Assembly: GCA_030867875.1 (NCBI GenBank)
Contig: JAOWCC010001751.1
Location: forward strand, 21,722,026 to 21,786,025
Source of the DNA: Actinernus sp. WN-2022
Lineage: Eukaryota > Cnidaria > Anthozoa > Actiniaria > Actinernidae
Direction: 5' to 3'
Length of the DNA: 64,000 bases
Below the pieces are notes generated by a model. The model had not been told where the DNA came from. It ran no database searches and was given only the letters and a program-made list of their open reading frames with translations. Made by a program: the position numbers and the translations under genes. Positions 11,114 to 64,000 of the stretch are shown here, one piece after another (the stretch's first letter is position 1; each line of letters starts with the position of its first letter).

Positions 11114-11378
11114 AAGGGTGTATTTGTTTGGGAAAATCATAATACGGTTTTGAAATCCGAAAGTGGATTTTGAATCCAAGAAATCCACGTCTGTATTTGT
11201 AATCTTTTAGTTGATTGGTAAACGAACAGCGCGCGGTATTTATGCGCGTGCATATGTGTATGCATAATCAAATTCAGACAGTTGCTATAATAACAAATCC
11301 CTGTTAGGATTTACGTTTTTGAGAACTGGAAATCCATGAAATCCCGGTCACTTGGATGTTCCCAAACAAATACACCTT
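11114..11378. mobile_element. MITE with about 20-bp TIRs
   Basis: AAGGGTGTATTTGTTTGGGA at 11114 is the near-exact reverse complement of TCCCAAACAAATACACCTT ending at 11378. GGATTT/AAATCC motifs recur inside. Confidence 0.8.
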
Positions 11379-11935
11379 AATGAAACATAGAAAACAGTAT
11401 TTAGTGCTATTTATTGAGTTGTATTTGCTGTTAAAGCTAAATGTAGAAACTCAGGCTTAGCTATCACCGAGAGATTTCAGCAGAAAACTAGTATAGGAAA
11501 AGTTTCGTAAAGTGTCGAAAATTCCTAGAAACTACACAATGGAAATTATTTTTACAACTGTACAGTTTCTCGTTTTCTGACCCCGGTAGATAACGCGTCG
11601 CTGGCGCAACACCTTATTACATGAAATTTTCGCGACACGTAGCTTGGAGAACAGGCGCTTTTCCGATACGAGCGGAGCGAGTTCTGATACCGATCCTAGC
11701 GAAGCGAGCATATGCGAGCAGCGAAGCCACGAGAAAAAATAAACGCCTGCCGCCATCTTAGCGAAATTTGAATTCTGCCCTTTTCCGCATGGATTAACAT
11801 GATTATTAAACATGTCAATCAAACTTTGTGTGCTCGTAACTTTGTCGGTATCTGAGATATGTAGTCAAAACATTGCACAGTTCATTGTTATTACCTTTAT
11901 TTCTCCTGTCCAAGTCTCTACAGTGTGGGATTTAA

Positions 11936-12084
11936 GCGTAGTCCACACGAGCAAGGTTTTATTTGCTCGTGTAGACGACGAAAAATGACAAATTTTTCCT
12001 TGGCAAGTCTCCTTGTTGAAAAACTGGCGTGTCGTTATTGAACAAGGCAACTTGTCAAGGAAAACTTGCTCGTGTGGACTACGC
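11936..12084. mobile_element. MITE, 149 bp with about 25-bp TIRs
   Basis: GCGTAGTCCACACGAGCAAG at 11936 and CTTGCTCGTGTGGACTACGC ending at 12084 are exact reverse complements. The interior repeats TTGCTCGTGTAGAC and CCTTGGCAAG/CTTGTCAAGG, so most of it could fold. Confidence 0.9.
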
Positions 12085-13978
12085 ATTATTCACGACCCAC
12101 GGCCTCTATAAAGTCGCTCAGTTTTTCCTTCATCAGTTCATTTACTCGACCCTGACCGACTCTTTCATTCGAACAGCCTCTGACAGCGGGAGTGAAAATT
12201 ACTTTAGGGAACTCCGTAATTTCCTTCAGTTCTATGTCTAGATCGTAGAGGGAGATGGCTTTTAAGTCCCAGTGTATTTAGTTTCGATTAACTGATCCTT
12301 CACAATACTTTGCAAACATACGGTGTATGCATTGTGTATAAACTATTGCCCAAGTCGGCTGTTTTCTCAGGCTAGCATAAACCGGAAGTCAAAATCGCAT
12401 CTGCTCCTGCGAGCTTAGCAACGGTGTTGCGTAGCAACGGAATATGTCAATGGGCCCTTAACGGCTATTCAGATGTGTATATTCCTAGTATTAACAATAC
12501 TTATTAAAAGTACACTCCAGTGTACAACATAAACTTAGGACAATGCCGAAGCGCTAAGTCCTGTCTGACTCGACTTCCACGGCAAACAGTTGGAAAATAA
12601 GGCTTTTACCTGTTGGTAAAACCTCCAAAATATCTCGGCTAGAAAGTACAAATGTAGACTATTCACTGCCTGATTTGTTCTTCTAAATACTTCCTGGATT
12701 AACGCTCAACCGCTCGATCACTTCTCTCTTGTCGCCGCCATTTCAGTCCGCAGGAGGAATGTGCGACATTTCGTGACACATGGCAACTAATTGACCAATC
12801 TAATTCCCGTTCAGAATCTGAACTCCTTTTTTCCATTTTTACGCGGCCAAATCATTTTATCACTTTCTTTGCATTGAAATAACTCCAGGCTACGCGACAC
12901 GTTAATTTCGCGATTTGGCGTAAATTTTATAATCTAAGTCACAATTTCTGCGATTTCATCCAAGAATTCGTTACGAAACATTTGCTTGTATACCGGCCAT
13001 GTGCCGATACCTGAAGATAAAATCAACACCGCCTACCATTGGTACTGCTTTAATACGGTTTAAAATTAGGTAGCACACAATGTTTTGAATGATATGCAGC
13101 ACTCGAATTAATATAGAACTAACCAGCTAAGAGGAAGAAGTTTCAAATTAAAGCTTGGTAAACTTGACTGATCATGTGATTACCCTAATGGCGGTATTTC
13201 GTTTTATATATGAAGTCACTTAATTTTCGCTTTTTTCCAAATCGCGAAATTATTTCATGTAATAAGGTAGACCGCGTGTGCGCTAGGATTATTTTTCCTT
13301 GCAATTTTTCTTGTCTTCGTGGCGCTACTCGTTTCAATATATTTAGTTTGTTGTCGTTGTGAAAAAGCAAATTTACGATAGTTTACAGTCTCTATTTGCC
13401 ACGGTTTGCGTATCTCGTGGCCAACATTTTGACAATGCAATGACGTGGTAAATAAGGGGACATACCACGGTAAACTCGTAAATTCGTTAAATACCGAAGA
13501 CGCGCGAGACCGACTCGAACGATTGCGAATTTTACTGATGATTTGGAGGGGACGTGGGAACTGTTATACGTTGAAACATGCAGTACGTAGACGTCGACAC
13601 TGCAAAGTATAGCAAAATAAAGGAGTTGTAAATGGTTAAAATTCTAGAATTAAAATGAGTTTTAAAATACGAGTACCTCTCGAAACCTGTATTCTGATTG
13701 CACCCATACTATACTATTGTTTTTGTACTGCACTTTCTAAAGGTAGTGTTTTCTATTGTTGGGTAGGCCAATACTGTCGCTCGTTTCGAGAAGTTTCACT
13801 AGACCCTAAAATATTAATACAACGCAGCAATGGTTTATATTAGACATTTGTACTTTTCCTGATAACACATCATGACCGTACACGCGCAGTTACATATTTC
13901 GACACACCCAAACCTGGCACTACACGACACGGAACCTCGACTGGTGTTTTGTCACCTGTAGGTTTTACGCCAGGGGCC
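12085..13978. other. Unannotated AT-rich stretch
   Basis: I see no gene, tandem repeat or convincing inverted repeat here. Short ORFs have no recognisable content. Confidence 0.5.
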
Positions 13979-14083
13979 AATAGACGCTTTGCACGTTACG
14001 TCATAGCCGCCATGTTGGTGTACAGTTAATAGACTTTTGTTCTGTACACCAACATGGCCGCCATCGAGTGCAAACCATCTATT
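13979..14083. mobile_element. Fold-back MITE (GCCATGTTGGTG family, copy 1)
   Basis: Arms of about 45 bp: GCCGCCATGTTGGTGTACA at about 14006 pairs with TGTACACCAACATGGCCGCC, and the outer parts AATAGACGCTTTGCAC and GTGCAAACCATCTATT also pair. A related sequence lies at 53898-53977. Confidence 0.8.
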
Positions 14084-14279
14084 TGCTGCAGGGCGCTAAT
14101 CGAATTACATCTTGTTTCCGCTTATGCTTTTGTCGCGAGTTTACAATTTACACACACAAAAAAAAACTTACCAGTTGGAAAATTGAATGCGCGCGTTATT
14201 TTGTAAAACGCGCTATTTCCGGGACGATTTTTAAAGCACTCTAGGTCTAACTGACCACAAGATGATAGTCTGCACAACG

Positions 14280-14341
14280 ACGCAAAGGGACGGGGAGAAG
14301 AAAAAAGGGGAAAGGGGAGAAGGGAAGGGGAGAAAAAAAAA
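14280..14341 (+). repeat. Short polypurine tract
   Basis: About 60 bases almost entirely A and G (AGAAAAAAGGGGAAAGGGG and similar). Confidence 0.8.
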
Positions 14342-14709
14342 GGATATAACTGCAAGACACACCAGTGATGACATCCTCATATTTCATTGGTAGCTATCAC
14401 ATAAAAACTGCAGGTTGAAAACCACCATGGTCAAATAGCACGAATGCGTAGCATGTCGGTAATTGCCATAATTTTCCATATCCCACATCCAACACTTCCT
14501 AACATTTGACCACGGTGTCACATCGTGCGCGTCACTTGTCATTCACGTGAGAAAAGCAATAGTTTTTATTAAAATTAAGGCCGCCACTTTGGACGAAACG
14601 CCATCCCTATCCCCCCACCATAAGGACGACCAGCATACACTCAGTACAGGCCCGCAAACCAATACTTCGTGATTTTCGTATCTCAAAATTTCCACAAATT
14701 AATTATTAG

Positions 14710-14851
14710 TAAAAGCATGACATTTCGGGAAATTAGTGATTGAAGTTCCCTCGAGCCTCGGCAGGATTTGTAAAAGTCCCGACACCGCACAAATCCTCCC
14801 TCGGCTCTTGGGGAAATTTAATCACTAATATACCGAAATGTCATGCTTTTA
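14710..14851. mobile_element. Near-palindromic MITE
   Basis: TAAAAGCATGACATTTCGG at 14710 pairs with CCGAAATGTCATGCTTTTA ending at 14851. Pairing continues inward (ATTAGTGATT with AATCACTAAT, GAGCCTCGG with CTCGGCTC), leaving a loop of about 25 bp. Confidence 0.85.
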
Positions 14852-15159
14852 TTTTATTATAGCGGACTTCAAGCGTGCGAACAAACACCATACAGATAGC
14901 GTTCGATCGGATCGGAAAAAAAAGCTTCATTTTCGTCCGTCCGACCGAAATCGACTGTTGTGATACTGCCTAATCAGATAGATCGCGTGCGCGCACAACA
15001 GAGACTTCGTTTGTTTTTTCCTCCTGTTTTACCCCGGATATAATTTTATTTTGCTATTTTTTCCTCGTTCTGGTTTTGTTCTCAAGAAAACCTTTTTTTT
15101 TGAAAAATTGAACTACATCGGAACTCGGACCACTTACTTGTAACGCCAATGCAGTAAAT

Positions 15160-15574
15160 GCCCCTAACCCCATTTTTTATTTCTTCATATAAATTCTTAA
15201 ATTCTGCGGGAAAAACGTTTTGCTTTTGCTTGAATCCTCAATTTGCTTCAACCTATTGAAGTTTGCTAAAAATGGCAAAATTCGACCAGGCTCTTCACGA
15301 CCGAGCCAGAAGCATAAGTCTAGTACGTCGTGCATTGCGTGACGCAAGATCGGGAATACTACAAGTGCGTCACTCGACAAAGATCCCAATAGCCCACTTT
15401 GACGATATTGCACACGCATCAGAGAATAATAGATATATGGCTCCCCAAATAGTCTGTGTGGCTCGCCAGTCTCTTGTTTTATGTGTATTGTTCTAGTTGT
15501 GTGCGCAACATCGTAAAAGTGGTTTATTTTCATCTAGACCTCGAAAATAAATAACTAAAATGGGGTTAGGGGCC
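15160..15574. mobile_element. TIR element, about 415 bp
   Basis: GCCCCTAACCCCATTTT at 15160 pairs exactly with AAAATGGGGTTAGGGGC ending at 15573. A 118-codon minus-strand ORF fills the interior but has no recognisable domain and is probably fortuitous. Confidence 0.75.
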
Positions 15575-16418
15575 CTTTTAGTCTGACACCACTACCAGAC
15601 GACGTACGTTCGAGTGCCATTCATTGCATGACCCTGGCTTCCCCTGGGGACAAGTGTGTTGCCTAAATATTCAAGGAGCATACGTGGAGGTAAATAACGT
15701 CACATTCATGGTTTAAAGTAACGATTCAGCTAAGAACTGTAGCAAAAGACAATAGGCTGCGGCAATGAGCATATCCCCACATACGATTTTGCTTGAACAT
15801 GCCTGAAGTGCTGTATGAGATGTTTACTATCCAAACTACACCCATGGGCTCTTTTTACTGTGAAAACTCAAAGCCACCATCCAGCCAATCGGAAAGGGAG
15901 AAAACACAAGATCTTTCAATCTCAAATTTGATAACCTTTCCCACGTACGATGTTCTTCGAAATTAAACCATAGTTTCATCAAAAATCGAATGAAAATGCA
16001 TCATTTCGATGGGTTTCTATTGAATTTATCAACCAATGAAATTACGAGAAAGAAGAATAGAAAAATAGCACCTTTTACATTCCTTTGCCGTTCGTGCTAT
16101 CGTTCTTAGGCGGAGCATTACTTGAGTATCTCACATGGAAGTGAATTTGAGAAATGACGAGAAGAGCTTTGTTGAGCTATAAAACGGGCAGGATACAGGT
16201 TAATAGGCCTGCGCAGTGCTTGGGACAAGTGACCCGGTATGCCAGGGTAAAGTCCAATGTTCCCTCATCAGCGTGCTTTTCAAATTTTCTCTCATGCTTA
16301 TTGCGAGGGAAATTCCCTCATAAATGTTAATGAGGGGAAATTAGTTCTAATTTTCATCATGCATGTTTGGCGAGGAAGATTTAGTTTAAGTATGCATGCT
16401 AATGAGGGAAATTAGAGG

Positions 16419-16861
16419 TTAAAGTGTATATAAGGTCAAATATTTTTTATCATTAATATGGCTTGTACATCAAGTGAATAGTATAATATTTATTCAGTGA
16501 TGAGTGTTGCGTCTATGAGTTATAGTTTCCAATATGCTAATGATTGACGTAAATTCGGGAATTTACTTTCATTTCTTTTTCCTTGTGAATGAAACAGTTT
16601 ACTGATTTTTACAACATATTTGGTAAAATCACTGATGTAAGCTTCAAATATAACAGTTGTTTACAAAAGGTCATTTATCTCTACCAGTACGTTTTTGTAT
16701 AATAAATTAAGACCGATTTTACGTCACCGGCTTGAATATATTATAAATATAAACCTCTATAACTCATGGATGCAACACTCAAATCTAGAAATATTCAACT
16801 ATTCACTTGATGTAGAATCGATATTAATGATACAAAATAGTTGACCTTATATACACTTTAA
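16419..16861. mobile_element. Long-TIR element, 443 bp (family B, copy 1)
   Basis: TTAAAGTGTATATAAGGTCA at 16419 matches the reverse complement of the sequence ending at 16861. Pairing extends over roughly 130 bp per arm (ATCATTAATAT, TACATCAAGTGAATAG, GAGTGTTGCATC). Copy 2 of the family is at 26929-27375 in a NAA15 intron. Confidence 0.9.
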
Positions 16862-17407
16862 ATGTCCCTCGTAGATCACTGGTATTACAACATTTAACAC
16901 ATGCCTGGCTGGAAAGGAAAGGCGTTCGTCCAAATATAAGACATTCTCTGTCAACCTTTGTTATTTTCAATAGGAGACCTGCACTGCAAGTTGTCTAAAA
17001 ACTACTTTCGTCAATGATTTGTTTCTTTAAAGCGTTTTTTCAAACGTGTGAAATGTGCCACCGTTAGGCCACAGCTGTAGTGACCATTATTTTTTCTATA
17101 TCAAACTACAGCCTTAACGGTGTCCAAATATTCTACAATTCAAGCCCTGAATATTTTCTCACGGACTGACGCAATCGGTGATGTGGCACTGGAATGCATT
17201 TTAATGCAAAAATCGTCCAATTTCAAGAGTGCGGTTTGACTTGGTGCTTCCTCGTTGGTATTACACTCTTGGCAATTCAATTCGTGTCCAAGTCGGTTCT
17301 CTAAAGAGCATCGCACATATCGAGGATTTACTCCTAGAACGTCGGTTAGCCCTACTTGGCAGACATTTTCAATGAGCTGTGAGTTCAGACAGGATGACAG
17401 TATTGTG

Positions 17408-51951
<34,544 letters not shown>

Positions 51952-52432
51952 GGTCGTAAGACGTCCAAAAGGCCGCTAGCAGGTTCTCCAGCCCAAATTT
52001 GTCTCTCAGTTCCCGGCCTCGTGGAATGCTCCAAGATGGCTGCCGATTTCTTGGGGCAACTCGTTCCCAGGGGTCTTCACGCGCCTAATCTAAGATATGG
52101 CGACGCCATCTTGGATTAGACGCGCAAACACCCCTGGGAACGATGTCACCGAAATGCGGAGAAAACTAAGAAATTAAAGAAAACACAATAGGTTGAGCGC
52201 CGCTGTTCTCGCACTGTCTTGTTTTTATTTTTTAATTATTAATATATTTAAAAAAATATAACCAATAATAATCAGCAGGGTTAAAATCTACAATACATAG
52301 ATAAAAACATATTCTCCTCAGCTGGCCGGTATAACCTTCCCACCACTCCACCCTCCCCTCCCCTCCCCACGCAGTATCAAATGTACCGATCCTACCCTAG
52401 TGCCAGGCTCTAATGAGTCTTTTTTTCTCAAA
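51952..52432. promoter_or_regulatory. Presumed bidirectional promoter between NAA15 and RNF121
   Basis: Only 481 bp separate the two divergent start codons, so both 5' UTRs and core promoters must fit here or overlap. No TATA box stands out. CCAAGATGGCTGCCG at about 52031 and AAAATGGCGGA at the RNF121 start resemble the YY1 consensus AAGATGGCGGC, typical of TATA-less housekeeping promoters. A 79-bp palindrome occupies 52063-52141. Transcription starts are not determinable from sequence. Confidence 0.65.
52063..52141. repeat. 79-bp palindrome in the shared promoter
   Basis: GTTCCCAGGGGT at 52063 mirrors ACCCCTGGGAAC ending at 52141; inside, CGCGCCTAATCTAAGATATG mirrors CCATCTTGGATTAGACGCG. 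The centre reads GGCGACGCC. Each arm holds a YY1-like core (AAGATATGGCG and, inverted, GCCATCTTGG). Confidence 0.9.
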
Positions 52433-62135
<9,703 letters not shown>

Positions 62136-62367
62136 CTAGAATGAACCCTGTAATCACCTTTTATATAAAGCATATACAATTACATAAAACATAAAATGTA
62201 TATTTGGCCTTTCCACTGGAAAAATCGAACCTTTTACTGACTTTGAAAAATTAATGTACAAATTTAGAGAAATTTCGTGCTCTGTAAAATCACTAAAATG
62301 TTTGTAAAAAATGTCTAAATGTGAAAATTCACGGACATTTTGCAATCATTTTACAAAGTCTGTCACA

Positions 62368-62520
62368 AGGGCTTTTATCGCACGGCGGCCATGTTGAGTC
62401 CCAGGAGAATGAAAACCTTTGTTTTCGTCCGGTAAACTCGTTCTGAAACCAACCAGTGCGAGGCTACCGGGGCCAAAACTATTGTTTTATCCAAGATGGC
62501 CGAACTGCGATAAAAGCCCA
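62368..62520. mobile_element. MITE, about 153 bp, downstream of RNF121
   Basis: GGGCTTTTATCGCACGGCGG at 62369 then CCATGTTG pairs with AAGATGGCCGAACTGCGATAAAAGCCC ending at 62519 (quoted here as its last bases TGCGATAAAAGCCC). Confidence 0.8.
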
Positions 62521-62543
62521 TGGTTGGATTTTTCTTGTGTCCA

Positions 62544-62811
62544 TCCACAGCCTTCCCAGACTCCGGATTTGTCTTTCGGCTCTTTATACCTTGGAATTTG
62601 TCGTTCGGGTTACCTGTGGTATTTGAGGCCTTCTAAAGCAGTTCATTTGGCGGAGATTTTGTTGACGGTTGGCATGTGCGTCAAATCGCGGGAAAAAACA
62701 CCCGCATAACTTTAAGTATCGATCTTTTATTTGTTTCGCGGTAAAAACCACAGGTAACCCGAAAGACAACTCCCGAGAAGACATCTCGGCAGAGTCTGGG
62801 AAGCCTGTGGT
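62544..62811. mobile_element. Palindromic TIR element, about 268 bp
   Basis: CCACAGCCTTCCCAGACTCC at 62544 pairs with GAGTCTGGGAAGCCTGTGG ending at 62811; inside, GTCGTTCGGGTTACCTGTGG pairs with CCACAGGTAACCCGAAAGAC. Confidence 0.8.
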
Positions 62812-63024
62812 CCGACCTGCCAGTAAGTGCGAAATGTTATGAATGCCACAGGGATTTTGTTGGAATTTTATACGTTCTGTCTAGCGAGGGATAGATGAAT
62901 AGGACAATAATTTAGTAGGACAGCAAGGACAGTAATTCAACGCTTTTCACACAAAAAACATCGAACAGCAGGTAACATCCTGCAAGCGGCTGTTGTGAGT
63001 CATTTTTTGCAAATTTGTTTTCGG

Positions 63025-63167
63025 GTTGGGCTACCTGTGGGGCGAGGAGAAAAGGGAAATGGGGGGGGGGGGGGGGAAGGGAGAAAAGGATAACATCTTA
63101 CATTCTTTTCTCCCCTTCCCCTCTTCTCCTCGCCCCATTTTCACCCGCGCGCCACAGGTAGCCCAAT
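63025..63167. mobile_element. MITE with G16 run
   Basis: GTTGGGCTACCTGTGGGGCG at 63025 pairs with GCCACAGGTAGCCCAAT ending at 63167; GAGGAGAAAAGGG pairs with CCCTCTTCTCCTCG. A run of 16 G occupies 63061-63076. The ends share TACCTGTGG with the adjacent element at 62544-62811. Confidence 0.8.
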
Positions 63168-64000
63168 CTGACAACAAATATGAAAAAAAACACCGGCTAC
63201 AGGAAACAGAAAGCAATCAGCCATGTTAAAAATCTATCGGACATCCTTTGCGAAATGATCGGTCATAGTTCGCTGTCTGACAACAACCTGGATCGCTGCA
63301 TGATGCCATATCGAATTAGTCATATTTATACTCCATGACGGAACTTGTACTCTGGGTTTGCAGTGGAACCTACTGTTACTGCTAGTGTAGAATGCCGCGT
63401 AGATTGTTCGGGAATACAGCTGTGAACCGTGTGACACTCGAAATTGAGTTAACAATGGAATCCATATCACTAAGATCCGAGGAGCGAGTTAACAACGGTA
63501 CATTTGCATGAGGTTTTCTCAGCACAAGGGAGATGTGAGGCTGATTCAGTTGAAGAGGAGTCGTAGAGACGACCCGCTCCCGGCTAGTCTATAAAGTGTT
63601 TATAGACCATGGATAATAATTTGTTAGTTATGAATACCCAGCGAGAATAAAGAAAACCAAATCAAATGGATATTAATATACATGTACTATAAGTTCCTCC
63701 GCTTTTGATCGTAAAAAAGAAAGCGTATTTTAAAATGTCTTCAAATTCAAAACAAAGAACGGCATACCAAACAACAACAATACAAAGATTATGTGAATTA
63801 TGAGATCAAGACAAAGTACATCACCGGCTTCCCCAGGGGTAGACCCCGGGGTGATCAGGGGGATATGTTGGCGAATACAAGGGGATGGAATGGAATTTTC
63901 GCTCCAAGGTAGAGGTTGTCCAACAATATACCCGCGAGCGAGGCCAAAGTTTCCGTTCAGATTTTTTTATATTTAAACAAATTAAAAATGGGCGCTTTTC
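63168..64000. other. Unannotated end of window
   Basis: No gene or inverted repeat found by eye. AATAAA at about 63646 could serve a long RNF121 3' UTR but is 1.5 kb past the stop. Confidence 0.4.

Larger units (their letters stand above)
9743..17407. other. Gene-free interval between convergent NUMA1 and NAA15
   Basis: No exon-like reading frame or conserved protein is seen. The interval holds at least nine inverted-repeat elements, listed separately, which cover much of 9812-12084 and 13979-16861. ORFs of 60-118 codons here lie inside those elements and show no recognisable protein. Confidence 0.7.

Noticed and set aside
15177..15533. 118-codon minus-strand ORF
   Set aside because: Lies wholly inside a 415-bp TIR element, no domain, no homologue recognised.

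Overview
This is a eukaryotic genomic window from an animal, most likely an anthozoan cnidarian (stony coral or sea anemone). Coding sequence is split into many short exons with GT-AG introns. The three proteins are clear metazoan orthologues, and the non-coding DNA is AT-rich and crowded with short terminal-inverted-repeat (TIR) elements of a kind I associate with hexacoral genomes. The organism is inferred; no marker gene fixes it. All exon joins and repeat alignments were made by eye.

Three genes are supported. (1) Bases 3253-9742, plus strand: the last four exons of a NUMA1 (nuclear mitotic apparatus protein) orthologue. It has a long coiled coil with a fresh 4 x 65-residue tandem repeat and a tail carrying the NuMA LGN/Pins-binding motif. 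The 5' part of the gene lies outside the window. (2) Bases 51951-17408, minus strand: a complete NAA15 (NatA auxiliary subunit) gene, 22 exons, 857 residues (868 with an alternative acceptor), spread over 34.5 kb. (3) Bases 52433-62135, plus strand: a complete RNF121 gene (membrane-bound RING E3 ligase), 8 exons, 326 residues. NUMA1 and NAA15 are convergent across a 7.7-kb gene-free interval. NAA15 and RNF121 are divergent, with start codons 481 bp apart, suggesting a shared promoter.

Nearly everything else is repeats. I count about 40 inverted-repeat (MITE-like or fold-back) elements, several present as two or more family members. There is also a broken non-LTR retrotransposon at 1126-2720, two tRNA-headed SINE copies in RNF121 introns, a 1.35-kb purine-strand tract in a NAA15 intron, and several mini- and microsatellites. 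About one third of the NAA15 gene span lies inside recognisable TIR elements.

The most notable points are the NUMA1-RNF121 linkage (these are close neighbours on human 11q13.4), the recent repeat expansion inside the NuMA rod, the palindrome with YY1-like sites in the NAA15/RNF121 promoter, and two TIR elements (37728-40309 and 41463-42397) that share internal sequence but have different ends. I see no defence system, CRISPR array or other unknown multi-gene system.
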